From contig JAPUKM010000167.1 of the NCBI GenBank assembly GCA_027295645.1, forward strand, positions 1-18,805: a DNA stretch of 18,805 bases. The letters run 5' to 3'. Made by a program: the position numbers and the translations under genes. This document shows, piece by piece, positions 1-7,523 of the stretch. The stretch comes from Chloroflexota bacterium. Its GTDB lineage: Bacteria > Chloroflexota > Dehalococcoidia > Lucifugimonadales > JAPUKM01. The notes beneath the pieces are model-generated. The model saw nothing but the letters and a program-made list of their open reading frames with translations. It was not told where the DNA came from and did no database searches. Each line of letters starts with the position of its first letter. Positions within the stretch are counted from its first letter, which is position 1.

Positions 1-1074
1 CTACACCCTTCCCGCAAAGGCCTTGCCGGAGATGCCGGGGCGCAGTCGTTCCGCCGCTCTGAGAGCGTACTGGTCCGTCATTCCTGAGGTATAGTCCACG
101 GCCATCCGCTCCGGGGGCTCCTCTCGGACCCAGTACTCCTCCGGAATCTGCTCTGGATGCGCGACGAAGTGGTGGTAAAGAAACGTGAGCACCTCCTGGG
201 CACGTCTTGACTCCTCTCCCGCGCCCTCAGGAAGATAGACACGCTCAAAGAGGAACTCCCTCAGCGTGTTCAACGCCTGACGTACCGGCAGGCTCATTGT
301 GATGGCGGATCGCTCACCTCCATCACCTGCTTCGCCGGTACACGCCCACGACGACTCCACTATATCCCCGACCATAGTATTGATTCGCTGGGAGTGGCGG
401 GTACCCAGGGTGCGCCGCACCTCCATGGGCAGATCATCCTCCTCCAGAACACCTGCGCGAATGGCATCAGCGATATCGTGGTTCAGGTAGGCAACAGCAT
501 CGGAGATGCGGCAGATCTGCGCCTCCAGCGTGAGATCGGTCCCTATCTCCTCGCCCAGGAAATCCCCCCTGGGCTTGGAGTGGTTCACGATTCCCTGCCG
601 AACCTCCCAGGTCAGGTTCAGTCCCCGTCCCCGCTTCTCCAGCGCCTCCACTATCCGGAGGCTCTGATGGTTGTGCCGAAAGCCGCCTGGCGCAAGGGCA
701 TCCATGGTCTCCTCACCCCCGTGGCCGAACGGCGTGTGGCCCAGATCGTGGCCCAGGCAGATCGCCTCCTCCAGATCCTCATTCAGGCTCAGGGCACGCG
801 CGATGGTCCGTCCTATCTGGGCCACCTCCAGCGTATGGGTGAGTCGAGTAGCGAAGTGGTCGCTTTGAGGGGCAATGAACACCTGTGTTTTGTGCTTCAA
901 CCGTCGAAAAGCGTTGGTGTGGATGATCCTGTCCCGGTCCCGCTGGAACCCCGTGCGCACGGGCGAGGGCTCCTCCACAACCTCCCTCCCCTTGGAGCGG
1001 ATAGTGGTCATGGCATAGGGAGAAAGAGTCGATTCGGCCTCCTCCAGCCGCAGGCGAACCCGGTGGTTGTTCAT
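1..1074 (-). CDS. dgt: deoxyguanosinetriphosphate triphosphohydrolase-like protein (HD domain)
   Basis: This 357-aa protein belongs to the dGTPase family, which hydrolyses dNTPs to the deoxynucleoside plus triphosphate and helps balance dNTP pools in the cytoplasm. The metal-binding HD signature is visible: His80 in RLTHTLEVAQ, His109-Asp110 in LGHDLGHTPFGHGG, and Asp192 in ISDAVAYLNHD. The conserved early block FRRLKHKTQVF lies at residues 56-66. Length and motif order fit the shorter 'type 2' dGTPase-like subfamily; the substrate may be any dNTP. The frame stays open upstream to 1266, but the ATG at 1074 is preceded by GAGGGAG at about 6 nt, and the upstream stretch is Cys/Trp-rich and unlike the family, so 1074 is the start. 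The stop codon is the first three bases of the window, so the gene is complete. It is divergent from ppdK. The family call is secure; nucleotide specificity is not. Confidence 0.93.
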   Translation of the reverse strand: MNNHRVRLRLEEAESTLSPYAMTTIRSKGREVVEEPSPVRTGFQRDRDRIIHTNAFRRLKHKTQVFIAPQSDHFATRLTHTLEVAQIGRTIARALSLNEDLEEAICLGHDLGHTPFGHGGEETMDALAPGGFRHNHQSLRIVEALEKRGRGLNLTWEVRQGIVNHSKPRGDFLGEEIGTDLTLEAQICRISDAVAYLNHDIADAIRAGVLEEDDLPMEVRRTLGTRHSQRINTMVGDIVESSWACTGEAGDGGERSAITMSLPVRQALNTLREFLFERVYLPEGAGEESRRAQEVLTFLYHHFVAHPEQIPEEYWVREEPPERMAVDYTSGMTDQYALRAAERLRPGISGKAFAGRV

Positions 1075-1092
1075 AGGCGTCTCCCTCAGGGC

Positions 1093-1121
1093 ACTATACC
1101 ACGCCGGTTCTCCACCCCAAA
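1093..1121 (-). promoter_or_regulatory. candidate promoter for the dGTPase gene
   Basis: Read on the minus strand, TGGTATAGT (1101 down to 1093) is an extended -10 with one mismatch in the hexamer. A weak TTTGGG lies 17 nt upstream (1121 down to 1116). It would give a very short leader of roughly 12 nt before the ATG at 1074. The match is suggestive only. Confidence 0.35.
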
Positions 1122-1171
1122 GGCAACACCGCACCATATTTTTCCGGTGCCCACACACACAGGGTCGGTGA

Positions 1172-1180
1172 TGATATAAT
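1172..1180 (+). promoter_or_regulatory. extended -10 promoter of ppdK
   Basis: TGATATAAT is a perfect match to the extended -10 consensus TGnTATAAT. The region 17 nt upstream (CACACA, 1152-1157) does not resemble a -35, which is usual for extended -10 promoters. A start near 1187 gives a leader of about 28 nt, ending in GAGG seven bases before the ppdK ATG. Confidence 0.6.
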
Positions 1181-1214
1181 CCTCGCCACGACACACAGAT
1201 GCCGAGGTTCCTGA

Positions 1215-4043
1215 ATGACAAGCCAAGTTGGAAGAAAGTGGGTCTACCTGTTCCGCGAGGGCTCAACCAACATGCGCGACCTCCTGGGGGGGAAGGGGGT
1301 TGGCCTGGTGGAGATGAGCGCGGCGGAGCTCCCGGTGCCTCCTGGGTTTACCATCACCACGGAGGCGTGCAACGCCTACAACCCGTCCGGCCAGGAGTTC
1401 CCACCCGGAATGTGGGACCAGACCATGGAGGCGTTGAGGGAGGTGGAGCGGAAGACCGGCAAAAGTTTCGGCGACCCTGCCAACCCCCTTCTGGTCTCCG
1501 TCCGATCCGGCGCCAAGGTCTCCATGCCCGGCATGATGGACTCCATCCTGAACCTGGGACTCAACGCGGACGCCGTCCAGGGAATCGCCCGCATCAGCGG
1601 CAACGAGCGCTTTGCCCAGGACTCCTACCGTCGCTTCATTCAGATGTTCGGCAGGATCGTGCTGGATATTTCCGGCAATGCCTTTGAGGAGATCCTGGAG
1701 GAAGCCAAGCAACGGGTCAGCGCCTCGTCAGATACCGACCTGACAGCGGCACACCTGAAGGAGGTCGTCCGACAGTTCCTGTCCCTGGTCGAAAAAGAGA
1801 CCGGCACGGAGTTCCCTCAGGACCCCCTGGAGCAGTTCAGGCTCGCCATCAAGGCCGTCTTCGCCAGCTGGAACGGTAAGCGTGCGGTGGACTACCGCAA
1901 CTTCTATGGGATCGCCCATGACTTGGGCACCGCTGTCAACGTAGTGGCCATGGTATTCGGCAATATGGGCGATGATAGCGGCAGCGGCGTCGCCTTCACC
2001 CGTGACCCTGCCACCGGAACCCCTCGGCTGTACGGTGAATACCTCGTCAACGCCCAGGGAGAGGACGTTGTAGCTGGCACTCGCACCCCCGCAAGCATTG
2101 CAGAGATGGCGCGCATCATGCCGGAGCAGTACAAGGAGCTACTCCAGATAGCCGAGCGGCTGGAGTCTCATTACAGGGACGCCCAGGACATGGAGTTCAC
2201 AATCGAACGGGGCAAGCTGTACATGCTCCAAACACGGGCCGCCAAACGCACGGCCCAGGCCTCCGTCAAGATCGCCGTGGATATGGCCAATGAGGGGCTG
2301 ATCACCAGAGAGGAGGCCCTTCAGCGGGTGGAGCCCCTCCAGATCAACCACCTCCTTTTACCCCGCTTCGATGAGGAGGCCAAGAAACGGGCCACTGAGC
2401 TGGGAAACCTGCTGACCCAGGGACTCAACGCATCCCCCGGTGCCGCCAGTGGCAAGGCTATCTTTGACGCCGATAGGGCTGAGGCCCTGGGATTGCAGGG
2501 CGAGAGCATCATCCTGGTCAGGCCTGAGACCAGCCCCGACGATGTCCACGGTATGCTACACGCCAAGGGCATCCTCACCGCACGGGGTGGTGCTACCAGC
2601 CACGCTGCCGTCGTTGCTAGAGGGCTGGGCAAGCCGTGCGTCGCTGGTGCCGAGGCGCTCACCGTTGAGCCAGAGGCCCACCGCTGCACCGTGGACGGGC
2701 GTGTGATCAACGAGGGCGATGAGATCAGCATCGACGGGGCCACCGGCGAGATCTTCGTTGGAAGGGTGGCCACCATCGAACCGCGCCTCTCGGAGGAGAG
2801 GGACCTCACCACCCTCCTGGGATGGGCCGACGAGGTCAGACGCCTGGGCGTGTGGGCCAACGCCGACGACCCCGTGGCCGCCCAACGTGCCCTGGACTTC
2901 GGTGCCGAGGGGATCGGCCTGTGCCGCACGGAGCACATGTTCTTTGAGAAGGAGCGGCTTCCCTGGATGCGGCAGATGATCATGGCAGCCGCTCAGGCAA
3001 CCAGGTTGGAGCAGGAGCTTCAGGCGCTGGAGAAAGAGGCCGCAGCCGGTGATCGGTCGAAAGAGCTGGAGCAGCGCCTGGCCGATCAAGGAGCCCTAGT
3101 AGCCGGCTCTGAGGACGTGAAGAGGTTCCGCGAGGCGCTGGCCCGTCTCCTACAGTTTCAGGTCCAGGACTTCAAGGCGATCCTGGGTATTATGACCGGC
3201 AAGCCGGTGATCATACGCCTTCTGGACCCGCCTCTCCACGAGTTCCTGCCCCGCTACGAGGATCTGCTGGTGGAGGTCACGACGCTCCGCCTGAAAGGGG
3301 ATGACCCGGCCACACTTGCGGAGCGGGAGAATCTCCTGAGGATGGTGGAGGAGATGCGGGAGCAGAACCCCATGCTGGGCCTCAGGGGCTGCCGTTTAGG
3401 CATCCTGTACGGTGCCATCAACCAGATGCAGGCGCGGGCTATCTTCACCGCCGCCTGCGAGCTGGTCAAAGACGGCAGTGACCCGCATCCGGAGATCATG
3501 GTCCCGCTGGTGGGACACGCCAACGAGCTTCGGCTGGTGCGCCAGGAGCTTGAGCAGGTGGCCCAAGACGTACAGCAGGAGCTGGGCATCAGGGTCCCCT
3601 ACAAGATCGGCACCATGATAGAGCTGCCCCGGGCCGCCCTGACAGCGGATGAGATCGCCTCTCACGCCCAGTTCTTCAGCTTCGGCACCAACGACCTGAC
3701 CCAGACCACCTTCGGCATCAGCCGCGACGACGCCGAAGAGAAGTTCCTCCTCAAGTACGTTGAGCTGGGAATCCTTCCGGAGAACCCCTTCCAGGTCCTG
3801 GACCGGGAGGGGGTCGGCAAGCTGATAAAGACCGCCGTGGAGCTGGGCCGCAGAACCAACCCTGACCTGGAGATAGGCATCTGCGGCGAGCATGGCGGCG
3901 ACCCCTCAAGCATCGAGTTCTGCAACCAGATAGACCTTGACTACGTCAGCAGCTCCCCCTTCCGCGTGCCCGTGGCACGGCTGGCCGCCGCCCAGGCCGT
4001 CCTGACCTCGCACCAGCTAGGGCTCCGGTTTGCGGACGTGTGA
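1215..4043 (+). CDS. ppdK: pyruvate, phosphate dikinase
   Basis: PPDK reversibly converts PEP, AMP and PPi to pyruvate, ATP and Pi, linking glycolysis and gluconeogenesis in the cytosol. All three parts of the enzyme are present in this 942-aa product. The N-terminal ATP-grasp nucleotide-binding part starts with MRDLLGGKGVGLVEM and includes SVRSGAKVSMPGMMDSILNLGLN (95-117) and MEFTIERGKLYMLQTR (326-341). The swivelling domain has the phosphoryl-carrier His463 in GGATSHAAVVARG. The C-terminal PEP/pyruvate TIM barrel has GLCRTEHMFF (568-577), RLLDPPLHEFLP (668-679), TMIELPRAALTADEI (800-814), SFGTNDLTQ (822-830) and catalytic Cys890 in ICGEHGGDPSS. Thr461, two residues before the catalytic His, matches the site phosphorylated by PPDK regulatory kinase in other organisms. 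The usual length is about 870-880 aa; part of the excess is a Glu/Lys/Arg-rich insert at about 592-632. The ATG at 1215 has GAGG seven bases upstream. Confidence 0.97.
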   Translation: MTSQVGRKWVYLFREGSTNMRDLLGGKGVGLVEMSAAELPVPPGFTITTEACNAYNPSGQEFPPGMWDQTMEALREVERKTGKSFGDPANPLLVSVRSGAKVSMPGMMDSILNLGLNADAVQGIARISGNERFAQDSYRRFIQMFGRIVLDISGNAFEEILEEAKQRVSASSDTDLTAAHLKEVVRQFLSLVEKETGTEFPQDPLEQFRLAIKAVFASWNGKRAVDYRNFYGIAHDLGTAVNVVAMVFGNMGDDSGSGVAFTRDPATGTPRLYGEYLVNAQGEDVVAGTRTPASIAEMARIMPEQYKELLQIAERLESHYRDAQDMEFTIERGKLYMLQTRAAKRTAQASVKIAVDMANEGLITREEALQRVEPLQINHLLLPRFDEEAKKRATELGNLLTQGLNASPGAASGKAIFDADRAEALGLQGESIILVRPETSPDDVHGMLHAKGILTARGGATSHAAVVARGLGKPCVAGAEALTVEPEAHRCTVDGRVINEGDEISIDGATGEIFVGRVATIEPRLSEERDLTTLLGWADEVRRLGVWANADDPVAAQRALDFGAEGIGLCRTEHMFFEKERLPWMRQMIMAAAQATRLEQELQALEKEAAAGDRSKELEQRLADQGALVAGSEDVKRFREALARLLQFQVQDFKAILGIMTGKPVIIRLLDPPLHEFLPRYEDLLVEVTTLRLKGDDPATLAERENLLRMVEEMREQNPMLGLRGCRLGILYGAINQMQARAIFTAACELVKDGSDPHPEIMVPLVGHANELRLVRQELEQVAQDVQQELGIRVPYKIGTMIELPRAALTADEIASHAQFFSFGTNDLTQTTFGISRDDAEEKFLLKYVELGILPENPFQVLDREGVGKLIKTAVELGRRTNPDLEIGICGEHGGDPSSIEFCNQIDLDYVSSSPFRVPVARLAAAQAVLTSHQLGLRFADV

Positions 4044-4093
4044 TAGAGCCCCTACGCCTACCGGCTAGAACCACTTCCTGGTATCACCAGTAA

Positions 4094-4111
4094 ATCATCC
4101 GTTCGGATGAT
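4094..4111. repeat. perfect inverted repeat downstream of ppdK
   Basis: ATCATCCG and CGGATGAT form perfect 8-base arms separated by TT, 50 bases after the ppdK stop codon. It could fold as a 7-bp stem with a GTTC tetraloop. No T-run follows in the plus direction (GCCCCCCTTCC), so it is not a standard intrinsic terminator. It may act as an mRNA 3' end structure or as an operator for the next gene. Confidence 0.6.
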
Positions 4112-4152
4112 GCCCCCCTTCCTGCAGTCTGGTACGGTAGAGTAGACATAAT

Positions 4153-4183
4153 ATGACACTGCCTGTGAAGGCAACGTTATATT
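4153..4183 (+). promoter_or_regulatory. candidate promoter of the copper lipoprotein gene
   Basis: ATGACA (4153-4158, five of six bases of the -35 consensus) is followed after 19 nt by TATATT (4178-4183, five of six of the -10). Shifting the -10 by one base to TTATAT gives an 18-nt spacer. The predicted start lies about 20 nt before the ATG at 4211, and AGGAAAAGG (4200-4208) serves as ribosome binding site. A dedicated promoter fits the monocistronic position of the gene. Confidence 0.45.
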
Positions 4184-4210
4184 GGATGAAGTCCCAAATA
4201 GGAAAAGGTC

Positions 4211-5869
4211 ATGCGTATACCTAGAATGATCCCCTTGTCGTTCCTAGCCACGGTCCTGTTTTTGGTAGCAGTGGCGTGTGGAGGCGCTGATGCGACTCCT
4301 ACCACTCCCCCCGGGCCCACACCCACACCAGGTGCACCGCCCGGGGAGGTGGCCAACTTCCGCTTCTTGGTCAGTGACGACGTCAACGCCATCGACCAAT
4401 TCCAGAGCCTGGAGGTCTCCATTAGCCGTATCGGACTGCTTCGCGGTGGCGAGTCCGGTAAATGGATCGAGGTGCCTCCTCAAACTCCAACCGTGGACCT
4501 GACTCAACTCCAGGGAGAGAACGCCGAGGAGATATGGAGCGGCACGCTGCCAGAGGGGCAATACACCAAAGTGTTCGTCTACATCGATTCCGTCCAAGGA
4601 GTCTTAACAGCGGAGCCCGGCCAAACCATCGACGTAAAGCTTCCCAGCAACAAGCTTCAGCTATCCAAGAGCTTTGAGATAGCCGCGGGTACCCCCCTCA
4701 GCTTTGTCTACGATCTGACCGTAATAGCCGCAGGCAACCCCAAGAGCGGTATCAAGTACATTCTGAAGCCTCAAATCGGCGAGAGCGGCAGCGCTCAAAG
4801 CTTCAAGGAGGTGGAGCCTACAAAGGCCATCGAAAGGCTAAAGACCAAAGGGGATCTGGCCTTTCAGCTTGAAGGCGATGTCGTTCCCGGAGGGGCGGCC
4901 ACCGTCACGCTGACCTATCAGGGCATCCCGCTGCCGAACGTGCTCGTTGAGCTTGACGATGACTTAGGCGAGAACTTGGGCTCCACGGATGCTCAGGGCC
5001 AGCTTGTAATTCAGATTCCCATAGATGCCGACGAAGTGGAGTTGGAAACCGAGCTTGAAGGCAAACTGAAAATCGAGTATACGGAGGGTGTGCCCTCGAC
5101 GCCAGAGGTGAGCGGAGAGCTTACGTTACAGCTCGATGCTGAAGCGGCGCCGGGCAGCGCCGTTACCCTCACGGTGACCCACCAGGGAACTGTGCTACCA
5201 AATGTGCCCTTCAAGCTGAACGACGAGCGGATCGGCGTCAGTGACGCCTTGGGCCAGCTTGCTTTCCAGATTCCCCTTGGCGTTCTCGAAGTGGAGCTGG
5301 AAGCCGAGCTGGAGGGCAAGTTCAAGCTGAAATTCCGAGAAGAAAAAATAGAGCCTCAGGAGTTCGAGGGCACCATCACCACTCTCACGGAGGGTGCCGA
5401 GCTGAACAGCCCATGGACCATCACTATCCCGGGCATAGAAGACCCTGTGACCGTCTACGTTCTGGAGGTGGAGGACGGGACGCCGCAGGTCGGAAGTGAG
5501 GTACAGGTCAAAGGGGTGTTCATTGAAGGTGCCATCCTGGACGCTGAGACCAAGGTCGAAGCGTCGGAGGAGGACGGGGATGAGGTCGAGGGATCAGAGG
5601 GTCAAAATGTTAAGGTGACCCAAACGGAAAACCCTTACGTCTTCGATCCGGATACCTACGAATTTGAGCTGGGCAAGACGTACACGCTCGTCTTCGAGCC
5701 CACTGGCGAGTTTCACACCTTCAACGTGGACGAATTGGGAATCGAGATTTTCGTAAACCCGGGAGAGGAAGTGAAACAGGAGATCACTCCTTCTGTACCG
5801 GGGACTTTCAAGCTCTACTGCATCCCACATGAATCTCTGGGGATGGTGGGTACGGTGACGGTCTCGTAG
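4211..5869 (+). CDS. secreted lipoprotein: DUF4382-like domain, tandem repeats and C-terminal type-1 copper (cupredoxin) domain
   Basis: A 552-aa predicted lipoprotein. Residues 1-22 form a signal peptide (basic MRIPR, then FLATVLFLVAVA) and Cys23 in VACGG is the likely lipidated residue; position -3 is Ala, off consensus. A Thr/Pro-rich linker covers 28-45. Residues about 46-190 resemble DUF4382 (VSISRIGLL, W85, VDLTQL, LPEGQYTKV, then a beta-rich tail). Two tandem beta-sandwich repeats start near 216 and 303: PGGAATVTLTYQGIPLPNV and PGSAVTLTVTHQGTVLPNV are 88 residues apart. A stretch at 383-450 (EFEGTITTL, GSEVQVKGVF) resembles DUF5666. The last 85 residues are a cupredoxin: His502 in EFHTFNV and Cys537-x2-His540-x4-Met545, the plastocyanin ligand spacing. 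Likely role: copper-dependent electron transfer or copper binding at the cell surface. The domain names rest on reading the motifs; the partner is unknown. No copper or respiratory gene lies next to it. Confidence 0.8.
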   Translation: MRIPRMIPLSFLATVLFLVAVACGGADATPTTPPGPTPTPGAPPGEVANFRFLVSDDVNAIDQFQSLEVSISRIGLLRGGESGKWIEVPPQTPTVDLTQLQGENAEEIWSGTLPEGQYTKVFVYIDSVQGVLTAEPGQTIDVKLPSNKLQLSKSFEIAAGTPLSFVYDLTVIAAGNPKSGIKYILKPQIGESGSAQSFKEVEPTKAIERLKTKGDLAFQLEGDVVPGGAATVTLTYQGIPLPNVLVELDDDLGENLGSTDAQGQLVIQIPIDADEVELETELEGKLKIEYTEGVPSTPEVSGELTLQLDAEAAPGSAVTLTVTHQGTVLPNVPFKLNDERIGVSDALGQLAFQIPLGVLEVELEAELEGKFKLKFREEKIEPQEFEGTITTLTEGAELNSPWTITIPGIEDPVTVYVLEVEDGTPQVGSEVQVKGVFIEGAILDAETKVEASEEDGDEVEGSEGQNVKVTQTENPYVFDPDTYEFELGKTYTLVFEPTGEFHTFNVDELGIEIFVNPGEEVKQEITPSVPGTFKLYCIPHESLGMVGTVTVS

Positions 5870-5907
5870 CCCAGGGTGCTCCTTCCGCCCAGAGGCAGCC
5901 TCAAATA

Positions 5908-7242
5908 CTACGCACGGCTTGCGGCCGGGTCTCGCGCCTCGAGCTCCAGCGGGTCCAAGCTGCGGATCCGGCGGCTGGAGCCTACGCCAAGGAAAACGAA
6001 GAGCAGCATCACCACGCCACCCAGGATGACCGAGGCGGGAGCGCCCGCGTACCTGCCCAGCGGACCCGACATGTGTGTGCGGAACAGGCCTGCTGACGCT
6101 CCCATCTGCGCCCTGCCCAGGGGCATGACAACACCATAGGTCATCCCCCATATCGACATGACCCTTCCCCGAAGCTCGTCCGGCACTAGCATCTGCAGTG
6201 TGCTCTGCGTAGAGACACTGAAGATGGAGAAGCCTATGCCTGCTAGAAACACGAGCACCAGCGAAAGTCCGTAGGAGCTCGACGCGGCGAAGAGCATCAC
6301 GAACATCGCCTGTGACGCTGCTCCGCCGATAATCAGCAGGCCCCTGCGTCGAAAGTTCGTCAGGCTCGCCGCCACCAGGGCACCGAACAGGCTCCCTATA
6401 CCACCAACCGCGAACAGCGTGCCCAGCGTCGCCGCATCGCCGTTTAAGATATCGGTTGCAAACACCGGAAGGAGGCCCATGTGGGACGAGACGAAGAAGC
6501 TGCCCATAAAGGTCATCCCGATGAGCAATGTGAACAGCCTCCGCCTCCAGATATACTTGAGCCCGTCCCCTATGTCCTGTACAACGTTACCTCCGCGGGC
6601 ACGCTCAATGGATGGCACCCGCACAAGGGACATGAAAAAACCAAAAAGGAGAAACGCTAGAGAAGCCAGGTAGAAGACCGCAGCCGCTCCCGCCAGAGGC
6701 GCGCCTGCCACCGCACCGACCCTATCGATAATGATCCCGGCAACGGCGGGGCCAAAGATCCGGGTGCCCGGCCAGACGATAGAGTTCAGACTAACGGCCT
6801 TCATCAGGTCCCGACGGTCCAGCAAGTGTGGGAAAATGGCCTGACGGCTGGGCTGATCAAAGGCCTGCTGCATTCCAAACACGAAGGTAAACGCGAACAG
6901 GTGCCAGACCTCGACCACCTCCGTTGCCGTTAGGGTGGCAAGCAGAAAGAGAGCAGACGCTACCATAAGCTGGAGAATGATGAGGAAGCGACGTAGCTCC
7001 ACCTTGTCAGCGACGACACCGCCGAAAAGCGACAAGAATACAGCGGGGAGGGCTTCGGCAAGGCCCAACGACCCCAGCAGTAGCTCAGATTCGGTCAGTT
7101 TCCAGATCAGCCACCATTGAGTGACCATGGCCATCTGTATGCCGGACACGGAGAAGGCGTGGCCAACCCAGTACAAGCGGAAGTCCCGGTAGCGCAGAAC
7201 GTCAAACACCTGCGCACGTTGTGCTAGACCGCTCAGTCTCAC
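5908..7242 (-). CDS. MFS_3-type major facilitator exporter
   Basis: A 444-aa polytopic membrane protein of the MFS_3 group (EntS-like / 'transmembrane secretion effector'), which typically exports siderophores or drugs by proton antiport. About 12 hydrophobic segments can be drawn. Family hallmarks are the N-terminal FDVLRYRDFRLYWVGHAFSVSG, the motif-A-like loop GGVVADKVELRR (about 74-85), the diagnostic block FDQPSRQAIFPHLLDRRDLMKAVSLNSIVWPGTRIFGPAVAG (about 128-169), and STLQMLVPDELRGRVMSIWGM in the second half. The start is GTG at 7242, preceded by AGGGGA about 9 nt upstream, and it keeps the conserved N-terminus. It is the last gene of the minus-strand cmk-plsC-glmS group, and its ribosome binding site may sit in a hairpin (7252-7285). 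The substrate cannot be read from sequence. It is convergent with the lipoprotein gene, 38 bp apart, with no obvious terminator between them. Confidence 0.9.
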   Translation of the reverse strand: MRLSGLAQRAQVFDVLRYRDFRLYWVGHAFSVSGIQMAMVTQWWLIWKLTESELLLGSLGLAEALPAVFLSLFGGVVADKVELRRFLIILQLMVASALFLLATLTATEVVEVWHLFAFTFVFGMQQAFDQPSRQAIFPHLLDRRDLMKAVSLNSIVWPGTRIFGPAVAGIIIDRVGAVAGAPLAGAAAVFYLASLAFLLFGFFMSLVRVPSIERARGGNVVQDIGDGLKYIWRRRLFTLLIGMTFMGSFFVSSHMGLLPVFATDILNGDAATLGTLFAVGGIGSLFGALVAASLTNFRRRGLLIIGGAASQAMFVMLFAASSSYGLSLVLVFLAGIGFSIFSVSTQSTLQMLVPDELRGRVMSIWGMTYGVVMPLGRAQMGASAGLFRTHMSGPLGRYAGAPASVILGGVVMLLFVFLGVGSSRRIRSLDPLELEARDPAASRA

Positions 7243-7251
7243 AAGTCTAAT

Positions 7252-7285
7252 CCCCTGGCAGGGTTGGAAGCAGCTTCCAGAGGGG
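7252..7285 (-). promoter_or_regulatory. inverted repeat enclosing the exporter ribosome binding site
   Basis: Between the 71-aa gene and the exporter gene, TGGAAGC and GCTTCCA (7265-7279) are perfect 7-base arms around a single base. They are flanked by CCCCT (7252-7256) and AGGGG (7281-7285), which can pair. On the minus-strand transcript the CCCCT from 7285-7281 can base-pair with the AGGGG at 7256-7252, which is the exporter's Shine-Dalgarno. No U-tract follows, so it is not an intrinsic terminator. Confidence 0.45.
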
Positions 7286-7289
7286 CGTC

Positions 7290-7505
7290 CTAGTCCCTAA
7301 GCGGAATGTTCCCCCAGTGCACGGAGGAGGGGTCTGGCACCAGGGCCCTGTCTTTTATGATCTCCCTGAGCCTCAGGAGCGTCTCGTTGGGATTGTTGGT
7401 CACCAGCGCCCAGTCCGGCTCCTCTGGAATCCAGTAGGGCGAGGTGATCCGTACCACCGTCGCCTCTTTGGCATTCAGATAAATGCCCATCTGGTCTGGC
7501 TGCAT
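7290..7505 (-). CDS. small conserved-looking protein of unknown function
   Basis: A 71-aa protein that I do not recognise. It starts MQPDQMGIYLNAKEATVVRI, continues with SPYWIPEEPDWALVTNNPNE, and ends with a helical LLRLREIIKDRALV and a Trp/Pro tail. It has no signal peptide, membrane segment or metal-binding motif. Three in-frame starts are stacked at 7511 (GTG), 7508 (ATG) and 7505 (ATG); GGAGG lies seven bases before the last, so 7505 is preferred. It begins 18 bases after the glmS stop and precedes the exporter, so it is probably co-transcribed in the cmk-plsC-glmS operon. The strong ribosome binding site, good spacing and lack of overlap with another gene make it a real gene. No function is claimed. 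Confidence 0.72.
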   Translation of the reverse strand: MQPDQMGIYLNAKEATVVRITSPYWIPEEPDWALVTNNPNETLLRLREIIKDRALVPDPSSVHWGNIPLRD

Positions 7506-7523
7506 CATCACACCTCCAAGAGA

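Noticed and set aside
394..1179. Plus-strand open frame of about 261 codons
   Set aside because: It is antisense to the dGTPase gene, whose HD motifs are complete.
1075..1266. N-terminal extension of the dGTPase to 421 aa
   Set aside because: The extra 64 residues do not resemble the family, overlap the ppdK promoter and start, and ignore the good ribosome binding site in front of the ATG at 1074.
4094..4111. Intrinsic terminator for ppdK
   Set aside because: The stem is good but is followed by GCCCCCC rather than a T-run.
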